Positions 25,255 to 37,622 of a stretch of 64,000 nt of DNA are shown in pieces. Source of the stretch: Oscheius dolichura (lineage: Eukaryota > Nematoda > Chromadorea > Rhabditida > Rhabditidae); contig OW051493.1 of the NCBI GenBank assembly GCA_932521035.1, positions 6,882,001 through 6,946,000 on the forward strand. Reading direction: 5' to 3'. The first letter of the stretch is position 1; each line of letters begins with the position of its first letter. The notes beneath the pieces were generated by a model. The model did no database searches. It was not told the origin of the DNA and saw only the letters and a program-made list of their open reading frames with translations. The translations under genes were made by a program, and so were the position numbers.

Positions 25255-25865
25255 ATGCATAGCCTGTTGCTAGCCCTATTAATTTCTATTTCTTTTACCT
25301 CTTCTGCTTTTGTTATTCCAACTGGTCCAAAATTAGAGCTTCTGAGACGATTCCATGATTTTGTTACCGATTTTTTAACACCGGATCAAGTTTCTAGGGT
25401 AAGCATTTGAATAAACCATACTAACTTGTCTTTAGTCGATTGACACTGCTGCATTGGACATTCACCAGGGAAAAACTACCGAAGACATTATCGACGGTGT
25501 GTTTGTTATCTCAAAAAATAAGACTGAAATATTTAGACGTGGAACTTCTCCTGGCGGGTCGTTTGAGCCAGGAACAGTTGACAAAAATCAACGCGGTGAA
25601 AGACGGTCTAGCGGCGCAACTTGGGCAGAATGAATCCGTTACTGTCCTAAAACGCACACGCCATGTTGTGGCTTATGCTGTAACTCCTGGGGTGGAAAAA
25701 GTTAGAGCGAACAGCTCTACCCCTGATAGTGTCTACAATACGATGCTGTCTCTTTTCACCCAGGATTATGTGACAGCAGTGAAGCATTTGGTCAAAATGA
25801 CATTGACGGATCAAGAGTGGAACGCTTTGGTAAGCAGTGCCCGCCCCGTAATTGAGCTAGATTGA
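25255..25865 (+). CDS. Small secreted protein, unknown nematode family
   Basis: Three exons encode about 175 residues. The start MHSLLLALLISISFTSSAF is a clear signal peptide. The mature part is mostly helical, with no conserved Cys pattern: GPKLELLRRFHDFVTDFLTPDQ, DVELLLAGRLSQEQLTKINA, HLVKMTLTDQEWNALV. It resembles the general style of short helical secreted nematode proteins, but I cannot assign a family. Introns near 25400 and 25500 are about 40 bp and keep frame. TGA is at 25863-25865. The stop of the convergent CDK11 gene is only 38 bp away, so the two 3' UTRs must overlap. It could be the third gene of an operon starting at 18305. Confidence 0.75.
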
Positions 25866-25903
25866 AATATACTTTATTCTGGATAAATAAAAATTTGAGA
25901 TCG

Positions 25904-28821
25904 TCAAAATTTCAATGAAAAACCAGAATGTCTCATCTTTTCCGGATTGACATTCAGTTCGGCCATTAGTTTTGCTGTTGTCGCGCTTACGATTAATGGG
26001 GCGTCTTCTTTTTTCTTTTGTTGATGTGCTGCTGGTGGAGGTGCTTTGTGCTGTTCACTCTTGGCCGGGAAGGTAGGGAACATTTCCGGAGGCGTAACTT
26101 CTGGTGGCTCTCTGAAATGCTAACATGAAAATGCATTCAATTTGGACGAGTATAAGCAAAACGAAAATAAATAGGAACTTACGAAAACCATTTATCCTTT
26201 AGTGCGTCTTCGGCAGTAATCCTTTCTTTTGGATCATATCGTAAAAATGCGTTTAGCAATTGGAATCCTGTTTCATTCATCTTCGCAGCAGGAAACTTCT
26301 TCCGCAACTGATTGTAAGGATAATGTGGTAATTGGACTTTTTTCACTAATGGAAGCTGTTCGTATCCTGGCCATAGTTTTTCATTCGGCGTGCCTAGTTC
26401 CTAAACATTTTGTGACCAATCGAAAGAGTACCTGTTACCAGAAAAATTTTGTCGATTTGACTTTGTTCATTCTGCCCAGGGAATAGAGGTTTTTGAAGAA
26501 TGAACTCGCCCATTATGCATCCGACGGACCACATATCAATAGGAGTGGAGTATAACTAAAAGCTACGAACTAAAAACATAAAGTAAAATAATGTTACCTT
26601 CTCCTCAAGAAGAAGTTCTGGCGCTCTGTACCAAAGAGTGACAACCACAGAAGTATAAGGCTTAAGAGGTTCACCAAATTCTCGAGCTAAACCAAAATCA
26701 GCTATCTTCAAAACACCTCTATGCGATAGCAATAGATTAGACGTTTTTAGATCTCGATGAAGAATCCATAAATCATGCATATGTTTCAATCCAGACAGCA
26801 ACTGTTTCATCAAACTTTTTTGCACACCTGAATTAAAAAAAATAAATAAAATAATTATAATAAATCTAACTAACCGACACTGAAGGTTTTATTCTTCTGT
26901 CGCATAGTCTCCATTAATGATTTCATATCATGTTCAACAAACTCCATGACGAGATAAATTTTGTCTAAAGTTGAGCCAATAACGACTTCTCTAACCTGAA
27001 ATGATTTCTGAGTAGAAAAAAACAATAGTAAAGAACATACATTGACAACATTTGGGTGGTTTCCGCATTTTAAAAGCATATTTATTTCTCGAAGTGATGT
27101 AATTGGGAAGCCTTCACGTTCTTTCTCCATTTTTAATCTTTTTAAAGCAACAACTTCTTCTAAAACGCAATAAATAATTCGAAGCTAAAAAAATACCTGT
27201 TCTTTTGTCTCTTGCTCTGAATACCACTCCATACGTTCCTTCTTCTATTTTATTTTCACATTTGAATTCTTCAACATTCCTGCAACCTTGGACACCTGGA
27301 TAATATACAGGTAATTCGGCAATTAGACGAGATTGCCAATCATCTTCGAGTCGTTTTTTGGAATCTGGAGTTAGCTAAAATACAACAGTGAGATATCAAA
27401 AATGTTTTAAAAATACCATTGCTTTTTGTTCTTCCGACAAGTCCTCCCATTGAGCGCTTTCAACATCAAAAGATGGTTCAACTATTGATTCTTCTAGTTC
27501 CTCGGGTTCACTTTCATCTAATTCAACTAAACAATATCTATGTGATTCAAAAATTATATTTCTACCATCACTTTGTTCTGGTGATTTATCTGGTGCTTCT
27601 TCATGTTCATTTTCAGGACTGGAGTCGAATTTAGAATATTTCATAGGTCCTGCAGGGCTATCTAACGTGAAAGAGGTCACTCCGCCTTCTCTTGTGACGA
27701 TAGCGGCTTCGACAATAACACTGTCATCATCCTCCATTGGTGGTGGACTGTGTTCGACTTCTTGTACTTCAATCTTCTTAGCCGAAAATTTTTCTTTAGT
27801 ATGAGCAAATATTGGAATTTCTGAAAAAAAGATGAGGCTAAAATATATTTTGTGAATAAAGCCTACCATATTTTTTACTATTTGATTCTGACGGTTTCTT
27901 TTCACGTTTCTTAGGAAGATTATCTTCAGGAGTAGTACTTCGCTTGTGTTTTCTGCCTTCTGCTCTATTTTCATGGCGTTTTTTGTCCTTTTCACGGTGA
28001 TGCCGTTCCTTCAGCTTGGATGGATCTTTTTCTCGCCTTTCTTTATCGCGTCTTTCCTAAAAATATATCACTACAAGCCGTAACGGGCGTCCTCGGCTTG
28101 TCCGTGCTCGACTCGCTTCCCCCCGCGCCGACTCCCCTTCCTCCAGCGCTGTCTCCCCCTCCTCCAGCGCCGGCACCCCTTTCCCAGCGCCGTATTCCCC
28201 CTCCCGAGCTGCCCTCCTGCCCAGCGAGACGATCTTGCGCCGGTCTCTAGTCATTTGTTTGTTGGATTAAAAATTCGACGGTCAAATAACAGTTGACCGT
28301 CGGATAAGGTCAGGTGGTCGAACTTTTCTGCTTCTCTAACTGTCTGCTTTTGACCGTCGAACTGAACAAACGACAGGTCTTACAGACAGACACACAGAGA
28401 TCTGCCTATTATTAGGGTAGGATAATAATGAAACCAAAAGAAAAGTTACCTCTCGCCGTTTATGCTTTTCCTCGTGGCGTTCTTTATATCTTTCATCTTC
28501 TCTTCTTTCATGCTTATGTTTCAATGCATTTTTTTCTTTATCTCGCCGATCATTTTTCTGTAACACTTATTTTGTAAAAAATGTACATCTAAGAAACTCA
28601 CAGAATCTTTCGGTTGTATTGCGAACATCTCCCCAGACTCGTCGTCACTAATGGTATAAGTTATGCGTTTGTGTTGTTTACGGGCTTCTTCTGAAAATTA
28701 TATGTAAAAGAAAAGACAAGCGCTTACTTTTCTCCGGACTATGCGACGGAGAGCGACGTCCACTGGCATCGGAAAGTTCTCCTTCATCTGTGGATTCTTG
28801 TCGTTTGTTGCTTTCACTCAT
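25904..28821 (-). CDS. cdk-11: Cyclin-dependent kinase 11 (PITSLRE kinase)
   Basis: CDK11 pairs with L-type cyclins and acts in transcription, splicing and mitosis. The kinase C-helix carries the diagnostic PITSLRE motif ([17 protein letters not shown]). Other blocks are [66 protein letters not shown] and [12 protein letters not shown]. The long N-terminal region is Arg/Glu/Lys/His-rich (DKKRHEN-like RERH repeats) and then acidic, as in animal CDK11. The start [18 protein letters not shown] at 28821 follows a TTTTTCAG acceptor by 10 bases, fitting trans-splicing. The C-terminal tail after the kinase ([11 protein letters not shown] ... GFSLKF) ends at 25904. Most introns are 40-60 bp. One of 393 bp (28057-28449) holds foreign-looking sequence. 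Confidence 0.96.
28057..28449. repeat. Anomalous 393-bp intron with repeats inside CDK11
   Basis: All other CDK11 introns are far shorter. The first half is a C-rich degenerate tandem array of units like TCCTCCAGCGC (about 28125-28205). The second half has a perfect 10-bp inverted repeat, CGACGGTCAA at 28276-28285 and TTGACCGTCG at 28293-28302 with a 7-base loop. A third copy, TTGACCGTCG, is at 28350-28359. It looks like a small inserted element or a remnant of one. Confidence 0.65.
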
Positions 28822-29232
28822 CTGGGGATATCTGAAAAACACAGAAGTTGTGGAATATTGATTGGCCAAAGCTTCAGTTGTTTCGAAAAACAGGGAATTT
28901 GAAGCGGACTACGTGATAAGTCGCCGACCCGAGAGCACATCAGAGCTTTTACTCAAACGCGCAAACGCGAGGTACGGTGGTTTCGATAGTGTTTACTGCC
29001 TTTCGAATTTGTTTTTTTGCTTCTTTGCATATTTGCCTTGCTTTTTCTACTTGGTAAATATTGTATTGTCTATATACGGCACGTTCCTTTTGTTGCCATA
29101 AACAACTCTCAACAGTTTTACTTTAGCTCTTAGATGAAAACACCCCGTTCATTCAATCTTTTGCTCTCAGTCGCTATTTTTCTCTCCATGTTTACGTTTA
29201 TTTTCAATTGAGTCAGTTTTTCAGCCTCAACC
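28822..29232. promoter_or_regulatory. Divergent promoter region CDK11 / SF3B5-SPATA20
   Basis: About 410 bp lies between opposite-strand starts. A TTTTTCAG acceptor at about 29218-29225 precedes the SF3B5 ATG by a few bases. No specific factor site was recognised. An 80-codon open frame here (28862-29101) is not supported. Confidence 0.5.
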
Positions 29233-29505
29233 ATGTCCGGACCGGGAGAGCGTATGTACGTGCTTTCGCAGCTGGAACATCTTCACTCCAAATTTACCGG
29301 CTGTGGTAATGCTGATTGGAATCGTCACGACTGGCTCTGTAATCAACATCGCGATACACGTGCTTCTCTTGCTTCTCATCCTGGTTTAAACTCTTGGGTC
29401 GCCGTCATAGAAAATGAATCTCGAGCCCGAACACGTTTTAATCTTATCAACAGAATGATCCAACCCTGCGGACCACCTCCTGAAAAATCACCCCTTGACG
29501 ATTAA
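29233..29505 (+). CDS. SF3B5: Splicing factor 3B subunit 5 (SF3b10)
   Basis: A small core subunit of the SF3b complex of the U2 snRNP, which helps hold the branch site. It is a single exon of 90 residues, the usual size. Conserved blocks are SQLEHLHSKFTGCGNAD, WLCNQHRDTRAS, IENESRARTRFNLINRMIQPCGPPPEK. The ATG follows a TTTTTCAG acceptor. The next gene on the same strand starts only 145 bp after the stop, which suggests a two-gene operon with SPATA20. Confidence 0.96.
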   Translation: MSGPGERMYVLSQLEHLHSKFTGCGNADWNRHDWLCNQHRDTRASLASHPGLNSWVAVIENESRARTRFNLINRMIQPCGPPPEKSPLDD

Positions 29506-29630
29506 TACATTTTGTAACTTTTTATTTATAAATATTTTGCAAAATATCTTGTGTGTGGTAGTTGAAGTGAGGAAATCCCTCTGTTATTTCTGTGCATTTC
29601 AATGCTTGTTTCTATTTTTAATCAAGTTTC

Positions 29631-29632
29631 AG
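29631..29632 (+). other. Probable trans-splice acceptor (downstream operon gene)
   Basis: AAGTTTCAG ends at 29632, 126 bp after the SF3B5 stop and 18 bp before the SPATA20 ATG. The position is as expected for SL2-type trans-splicing of a downstream operon gene. Confidence 0.5.
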
Positions 29633-29650
29633 CGCCAAGGCCCATGTTTG

Positions 29651-32362
29651 ATGCTTGAATCGTTTTCGAAACTAATATTTCGATCAGTTAGAATGTAAGT
29701 CGGTATCTTATTTTGCTTAGAAATCAGGTTGTTACTGTAATTATGTTTTAGGTTTTTACCGGCGTCATAAATATCAAATTTATTTCATATTCAGGACTTC
29801 ATCTGACGCTCATAAATTTACCAACCGGTTAGCTCAAGAGAGATCACCATATCTCCTTCAGCATAAAAATAATCCCATAGAATGGTAAATTTTGTGTGAT
29901 TTTGTCATCATAAATGTTTCTAGGTATCCCTGGGGTGAAGAAGCTTTTGCTAAAGCTAAAGCGGAGAATCGGCCAATTTTTCTCTCTGTTGGCTATTCCA
30001 CTTGTCATTGGTGCCATGTTATGGAAAGGGAATCTTTTGAAAACGAGAGGATCGCTAAAATTTTGAATGATAATTTTGTCGCTATAAAAGTTGATAGAGA
30101 AGAAAGACCGGATGTTGATCGACTTTATATGTCATTTGTGCAGGTATTTTTTGTTCCTTTCATAATGCTGCTCATATTTTAGGCATCTACTGGCGGTGGT
30201 GGATGGCCAATGAGTGTTTTTTTGACCCCTGACTTGGAACCCTTCTTTGGTGGCACATATTTTCCTCCTGATGATGGGCATGGTCGTACTGGCTTTGGTT
30301 CTCTTTTAAATATCGTCGCAGATAAGGTTTGTTTGTGAGTTATGCGGTAATGGGAACAATTTCCAGTGGAAGAATGACACGGAAGCTCTCCGTACCCAAG
30401 GAAAAGTAGTTATGAAAGCTCTTGCTAAAGCCTCAGCGCCCGGTGAGCACCCGCCCGTAGATGAAGCAGTTAAGCAATGTTTCCATTATCTCTGTAAAGG
30501 CTATGACCAAGAACATGGAGGTTTTGGAATGGCTCCTAAATTTCCAAAAGCAGGTTTGCAAGCAGCTTTTAGAATTGTTTTGTCCATCTTTTGAAACGAC
30601 TTTCAATATTTTCTTTTTCAGTTGACTTGAACTATCTTTTGAGCCATATGGAATGGGCAGATAATCAAGCAGAAAAAAAGATTGCTCGCTCCATGCTAGA
30701 GCATACCCTCAAATCCATGGCTATGGGTGGTATTCATGATCATATTGGAAAAGGATTCCATCGCTATTCTGTCGACGAAGAGTGGCATGTGCCACATTTC
30801 GAAAAGATGCTTTACGATCAGACACAACTGCTGGCCCTCTACGCAGACTTTTCCTTAGCTACCGAAGGGGCTCTTAAATATGTTGTTCAAGACATAGCAG
30901 ACTATATGATTCGATTTTTAAAGCACGAGGTTCGTTTTCTTATTTTCTTGCTGAAATTTTCTTAGGAAGGCGGTTTTTACGCAGCTGAAGATGCTGATTC
31001 TTTGCCTACACATAAGGATAGCCATAAAAAAGAAGGCGCTTTCTGTGTATGGAAAAAATCTGAAATAGACGATCTGCTCAGAGATGTTCCACCTGTTAAA
31101 GGACACCCAGCTGCTAACGTTTTCTGTGATTATTACGACGTGCAGGAGAAAGGAAATGTCCCGTCTATTTATGTGCGAGGCTTTTACTGAATTTTTAAAT
31201 GTATTTTCAGGATCCACATCATGAACTAACAGGACTAAATATCCTTCGCTGTAAGATGGACGATGTTGAACTTGCAAAAAGAATGACAATCTCCGTTGAA
31301 GACTTCCGTAAACTGATTCAAGACTGCAAAGATATTCTTCTTCCTTATCGCTTAAAGCGTCCACCGCCTCATTTGGATTCAAAAATGGTCACAGCTTGGC
31401 AAGGATTGGCTGTTTCGGGCTTTGCTAAAGCGTCTGCGGCTCTCGATAATCCAGAATTCCTAAAAATTGCAAAGGAATGCGCTCAATTTATTGAAACCTA
31501 CTGTACGGACCAAGAGGGTCGCCTAATTCGTGGAGTATATCGCAGTGATGATGGAGGAATAGTCAAGCTGGAAACCACTGTACCCGCTTTCTCGGACGAC
31601 TATGCTTTTGTAATCCAAGGCTTCATAGATTTATACTTCTACTCTGGCGAAGAGAAATGGCTGCAGAGGTCTTATGAACTTCAAGAGATAATGGATACGC
31701 TTTTCTTTGACAAAGAAAATGGAACAGGCTATTATATTAGTCAAGAGCAAGGACATAACGGAGCTAAGGTTAGGCTGCAAGAAGGTTGGCATAATATTTT
31801 ATTGTGACATCTATTGGTTTTAGATCAGGATGGCGCGGAACCTTGCGCCAATTCTGTAGCAGTCGGTAACTTGACAAAGCTTGGTCAAATAATCGCGAAC
31901 AAAGAGTTAAATGAAAAAGCAGAAAAGATTATCAGTGGACATGCACAGAGGTTGCAGAGGTTTGTCCGATTGAGGCTTCATTTTTAGTATTATCCAGATT
32001 TCCCTATATTCTTACGAAGATGGTTGTTGGCTTTAAAGCCTTGGAAGATGGTTACCAAAGAATTGTACTCGTTGGAAAACCTGATGATCCTCTTACAAAG
32101 ACGTTTAAGAAGCAGATTCTAGAAACATATAACTGGAATCGAATTGTTCTGTATATAAACCCAGAAAACAGTGAGTTCTTTGAGTTTGAAATTTAAAATA
32201 ACGTGTTTTTGTGTTTCAGAAAATTCATGGCTTCTTTCCAAATCTCCAGAATATTCCCACATGATGGATGCTGAATCGCCGAGAGTTTTCCTCTGCAAAG
32301 GAAATTCTTGCTCTCTTCCTTCGAAAAGTGTGGGCGAGTTAAGCGAAGCTCTTGGTAAATAG
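29651..32362 (+). CDS. SPATA20-like thioredoxin-domain protein (DUF255)
   Basis: A homologue of spermatogenesis-associated protein 20, with a thioredoxin-like N-terminal domain joined to an (alpha/alpha)6-barrel resembling N-acylglucosamine epimerase-type folds. About 740 residues lie in eleven exons. Diagnostic blocks are [37 protein letters not shown] (CxxC motif), [81 protein letters not shown] and FYAAEDADS. The exact biochemical role of the family is not settled. The start [15 protein letters not shown] is rich in hydrophobic and basic residues and might be a mitochondrial presequence (inference). The stop at 32360-32362 converges on the Na+/H+ exchanger gene, whose stop is 74 bp away. 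Confidence 0.95.
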
Positions 32363-32436
32363 ATGCTTGCAGAAGTAGCATTACAGGTTCTATGAACCTT
32401 TGTTATAGTTTTGTATATAGATTTTTGTTCGTTTCT

Positions 32437-34864
32437 TTACAATGTACATATTATAATAAATCTTGTAGAAAGAAGATCCCTGACTAGGCAGTCTGAAATG
32501 TTCATTTCTTTGTTGACATGAATGGATCTTACATTCTGAGATCCTGGCGGTAACAACGGGCCATTCTGAGTAGCAGTAGCTTCATATCGGTCGTATAGTG
32601 TTATTCCGTGATGTTCTTGAATAACACTAAGGTCCACGGCTGTGAAGCCTCCATCAGCATCAGAAGAATTACCCCGTTGTCTAAAAATGCGCTCTCTTTT
32701 ATTTTTTTAACAGAAAACTTACGTGTTGCTCCTACTCCTTGTATGCTCCATAAGAGCTTGGACAAAGACTTGATTCTTCGAAATATCGCCTCCACCCTTG
32801 ATGAGCCCCTTGGCATCCTCCAGTTGTAGCCTCTTCCACATTCTGACGATCTTCGTGTTGTCCATCGTCTTCATGCTCTTCTTGTTCACAAACATCGGCT
32901 TGATATAGTTGTTGTTAACATAGGTGAAGCTGTCCCTAATCCAATGGTGACCCTTGAAGCCGGCAATGTCTTCCATTCCGGACATTGTGTAGTCAATCAG
33001 CTGTAATTTTATAATTTTTATATTTAAGAAAAAACAAACTTCTTGATAGATGTATTCGGTCATGTTCTTCTTGTGGACGTTCTTCTTCTCGACCATGAGG
33101 AACTCGGCCAGTGGCTTGAGGGTAATTCCCTGGAATCATTGAAATAGAGGAATGGGAAGGGGTCACCTGGAGGAAGACGGTGAAATAGATGATAACTATA
33201 CAGCTGGTCACGAACATATTCTTCGCCGGGATGTCGGGCAGCGCCACCACCAGACCGTAGGCAATGGCTCCGCGGAGACCGCCATAGGCCATGATGAACT
33301 GATCCACCTGGGAGAATTCCTCATTTATTCTAGAAAGGAAAACAAACCTTGGAGAACTTGTTGAGTCTGTACTTATTTAATATTGTACACATCAGGACGA
33401 CTCCGAGGGTACGGTAGACGAGACAGAAGACGCAGGAAAGGACGATGAAGGCGCTGTCCCAGTGGTGGTCGGAGGAGACCGTCGAGAGGCCAAGGAAGAC
33501 GAAGATGACAGTCTCGCTGGCCATCGAGATTACCTGGGAAGTTGGTGACAAAAGTGAGAGATATCACCTTGATGAAGTAATTTATCCCGGAGAGAGCCTT
33601 GTCGGGCACATTCTCCTTGACGTATTGCTTCATTACAGCGCCGCAGAAGACGATTCTGAAAAGGGACGAAATTCTCTGGTTTTTCTGGGTTTCCAGGCTA
33701 TTTTTAAGGAAAATATAAAAGAGAAGAAACCCACGCCATGATGGAGGAGAGACCGAACATTTCGGAGACGAGATAACAGCAGTAGGGAACAATGATGACG
33801 AAGATGGCATTCAGCACGCGGACCTCCTCGTCCCGGGAATATTTGGTGAGAAAAGAAGCCCCGAGGCCGAAGACAATTCCGAGGAGGATACCACCAGTAC
33901 AGACGATGAGATACGAGAGACCGCCGAAGACGTAGTCCTGAGCGATGAGGGTCTCCCCGTTCTCGAGCATCTGGGTGAAGATGGAGAACATCCGGTAAAA
34001 GACGACGGCCACTCCGTCGTTGAGGAGGGACTCGCCGAAGACCGAGATGAAGAGCACGTCGTTTACCTGGAATGTATGGAATAAGGAGGGGAGGAGGAGG
34101 AGATACCCCAAGTTCTTCGAAAATGACAATGACGGCCACGGGATCGACATCGGCGGCGATGGAACCGAAGAGGAGCAGCTGGACGACGTTGGTCTCGATG
34201 GAGAAGAGGCCCGTCAGGGAGATGGCCCAGAGGGACAAGGCTGAAGAGGATCAATAGAGAAAAAGGGGGAGAGACTGACCGATGGCGACGATATTCCAGG
34301 TGGTTCCGATCATGGCAAAGCAGAGGATCGAGCCGAGATTGTCGAAGAACTGCCGGGCGGGCATGAAGTAGCCGGCGTCGAAGACCAGTGGCGGCAGGAG
34401 ATACAACATGAAGGTACTGTTATCGAGGAAGAAAGCATTCTGGAGAATATCTAAAAGGGGAAAGGGAGGCTGTACCTTGTCGACGTGGATCAGATTGAAG
34501 ATGATACCGATGATGAGACCGATCATGATGAGAAGGGCCGAGTCGGGGAACATCTCCGTCAGGTGGGGGATGGCATGAAATACTGTACCAATCATTTAGA
34601 GAAATAATAAGAGGGCATACTCAATTTGGCGACACTGGCAACAATCAGCCAGAGGGTGATGGAGAGAGGCACCTTGACCTCCTTCCAGTTGAACATGGCC
34701 AACGGGTATCGGGTGTATTCCACCTCTTCTTCCTTTAAAAGGGATTAAGAATGGAGGAGGAGAGGACAGCCTACCTCCTTTTTACAGTCCGAAGACTCAG
34801 CCGCTAGCGCCGCGGAGAGGCACAGCCCCAGGATGAGGAGCCTCTGCCATCGTTGGCTGGCCAT
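32437..34864 (-). CDS. Na+/H+ exchanger, NHE/NHX family
   Basis: A multi-pass antiporter swapping Na+ (or K+) for H+ across a membrane. The protein is about 640 residues with a signal-peptide-like start ([21 protein letters not shown]). Family blocks are [85 protein letters not shown] and [20 protein letters not shown]. The FGESLLND and GGLRGA motifs mark transport-site helices. The hydrophilic C-terminal tail begins near 33100 ([29 protein letters not shown]) as in nematode NHX and animal NHE1-5 proteins. AG acceptors lie at the intron ends, and one (ACTTCCAG) sits 12 bases before the ATG. C. elegans has several nhx genes and I cannot choose one. Confidence 0.95.
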
Positions 34865-36353
34865 TAGGTTCAATTTCTGGAAGTTTTCTTTAAAAAAACG
34901 GGAAATTATATGGTAAAAAGAGAAGAACAGAGCCACGACCAGAAGCTGAAGATTATCGGCCACTTTGGTGGTTGTAAGCTGCGTCGCCGGGGCAAGATAA
35001 CACCGCTGCACGTTGCTACTGTGGCAGAGCAGACGGGAGACGTTTTTCGTGGTTTATAGCGGTTATTTATAGCCAAGTGAAAGGGAATCCATTTAAGGCG
35101 ATGATAAAGAGGTTTTATAATCAAATAAAATAAAATCAAGTGATAAAATTACAAGAGAAACGAGAGGAGGATGAGGAGGCCTCGCGCCCCCTATCAGCAA
35201 GACATTTAAAAGTGGCTCCCGGTTGTAAATCTATAAGGAAATATGGAATCACTGATAGAATGGACAGACACGAAATAACCTAGAGAAGGCCTAGAATAGA
35301 GTATAATATCTAATACCGGAGTCGAGATTAGAGAGGCAACGATGGCAGACCGAACTAGAGACTCGTCCCCCACAATAAGGAGTTAAGCAGAGGCTTAGAA
35401 CCGTACTCATTCCGCTTATGCCATCATTGATAGTGTAAGCCAACTAGCAGCAGGACCAAAATGATGCTAATGCTGTACTTCTGATGGACCGTCTATTGAT
35501 TTTGGGTCCTCTCCTCCCGATCTGATAAAGGGAATGAGAATGGGCCAGAAATGGCAGAATGAGGCACACTCCTAGTGGTCAGTGCTTTCATTTCTTTTAG
35601 AGCCCCTCTACATCTATTTGTTGGTTCAATATTATAAGGAGGGAAATACTTCCCTAGATTTTGTTGTTTGCCTTCTTTTTTTCATCCGCCTCCCGAATAA
35701 AAGGGCAGGTGGCCGAGGTGGCCGACAACTCCGGCTACTGTGCCGACTGGGTCTTTCCTGATTTGAAACCTCCTCCGCTCTATCTTGCCCATTCTGTTGT
35801 AAATCACCTTTGAGCTGATTCTGACTCTCTTCTTCCTACGTAATAGATTCTTCTGATAACAAAAATGTAGGAAAAGGGCATGCGTCACTTGAGGAGCGAC
35901 CTTTAGAGTTTGACAGGGCCCTCGTCCCTTCCGCCTGTATTTCTACTGGAGGAGTCTAGTTGAAGAGAAATATCAAAAATAAAGAGGCTATAGTGTACGA
36001 GAAAAGCAGCAGCAAAGATCTGAATAACTGTGCCCCGGAGGGAATACAAGTAGCAGTTGGGAGATAAGCAAAGCCCCAAGAGGAATCTCTTATCTCGTTG
36101 TCCTAGTCGGCTTACGTAAATAGACCCGGAAAGGCCGCTGGTTTTTAGAGTTACTTTTGAAAGTGGAAGAGAGACGGGCCGGGGAGACGAAGACAATAAA
36201 ATACTTCAAGCAGACACCTCCTTATCGGGGAGAGCCACTTTTAGTGGTCCTCCTCGGGGAGGACGACGGAATTTATGAGGAGCGACTGTACCAATATGGA
36301 AATAATTTATATTGCTTATGAAATTGCTTAAAATTAGAAAAAAAGAGGAGGGA
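34865..36353. other. Intergenic, upstream of the exchanger gene
   Basis: About 1.5 kb has no supported exon. It presumably contains the promoter of the minus-strand exchanger gene and the 3' UTR of the small secreted-protein gene. Nothing else was recognised. Confidence 0.5.
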
Positions 36354-37257
36354 TTAGGCTCTGCGGGCACGGGCACGGAGTCTGGCCAGGATCTCGTTGT
36401 CGCTCTTGAACTGAGTGTCGAAGGGATCGTCGAATTTGCAGCCGATGCGGAAGTTGACGGTGGAGTTGAGGCATTTACCGCTTCTCCAGATGTAGCGCTC
36501 GTCGTCTCTCTTCTCGATCTGGTAGGTGATGAAGTTGAAGCAGGCACGGTGACCCTGGTCGATGTAGGCGATGAAGACGGTGTGCGACTTAGGGCACACG
36601 ATGTCACAGTACTCGCGCTCCTCACCGTCGTGGTCTTCCTGAAGGGAGGATGGTGATTAGAGGAGGGAGGCCGCAGGGGAGGACTAACCTTCCAGCATCC
36701 GACTCCCTTGGGCACGGGGCGGCCGGACTCCAGCTCTTCCTCCTTGAGGACGAGATTACATTCAGCCCTGAAACGGAAGGTTACCCGTCAAATAGTCAGT
36801 TTATCGGCTCCTCTTTTAGGGGGTGGCCCGTGGAGTCAGCTGTCCCGGGGGACAGGGTACCAGTTTCAAGGAAGACATCCTTCGAACTATCAAAGAGATC
36901 AGATCACAAGAGAGGCTCATGGAATCTATTGCATACGGGTATAGACAAACCGGCCCGGGGGCAGGCCGGGGGCAGTCTCGTCTCGGGTTCGTCCCCCCGG
37001 GGGTGGGGCCGACTTCAAATCTTTTGGGTCGCTTCCTGCCTCCGCTCTCGTCCACTCGTCTCCCATCTTCCCAACCCAACTTGTCCCCATAAGCCTCACC
37101 TGTCGGGTCCTCCTCGAATAGTATTAGTAGGAGTGGTGCATTTCAACTCCCTGTATTCTAAAAGAATCCCCATTGGATTGGTAGGAGGGGGAGTCAACTC
37201 ACGATGGTAGGCGAACACAGTAGCGACGGCGGCCAAGAGGAGGAGAGTACGGAACAT
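36354..37257 (-). CDS. Small secreted Cys-containing protein, unknown family
   Basis: Three exons encode about 130 residues. The start MFRTLLLLAAVATVFA is a signal peptide. The mature chain has eight Cys (AECNLVL, GVGCWK, YCDIVCPKS, RACFN, GKCLN, IGCKF), suggesting disulphide bonds. Other blocks are TVFIAYIDQG, DERYIWRSG and FDTQFKSDNEILARLRARARRA, the last a basic C-terminal tail. Frames join across a ~410-bp intron (Tyr-His-Arg-Ala-Glu-Cys) and a ~50-bp intron. I do not recognise the family. It is likely an extracellular nematode protein. TAA is at 36354-36356. Confidence 0.75.
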
Positions 37258-37622
37258 GTTGTCTGTCTACCCTCGCTGCCATCCCTGCCATCTTTTATGC
37301 TGGTCCCAGCTGGGTGGCATAACCGGTCGTGGCCATATAGTCTACCATTGAGATATGAGAAGCAAGTCCATATATCTCATAATCTGAGACAAGACAACGG
37401 GAAAGCGTTGCGTAATGACCTTGCTGGGACAAGTGGACATTGGCTGCAATAACATGGCTTCCCCTCTCCCTCCCTCGCATTCGAATATACCGTAAGATAG
37501 GAGATGAGATGAGATTTATGCGACCTGAGAAATGGAATACAAATAAACAGCCCGTGGGGAGACGATTAAGGCTCGAGGTGGAAGGAGGGGAGGGTAGGAT
37601 ATGAGGAGGAGAACCGTAGGGG
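37258..37622. other. Intergenic
   Basis: About 365 bp lies between two minus-strand genes. No gene or clear site was seen. Confidence 0.5.

Noticed and set aside
28862..29101. A plus-strand frame ending in hydrophobic residues between CDK11 and SF3B5
   Set aside because: It occupies the divergent promoter space. The hydrophobic end comes from T-rich DNA, with no acceptor or conserved pattern.
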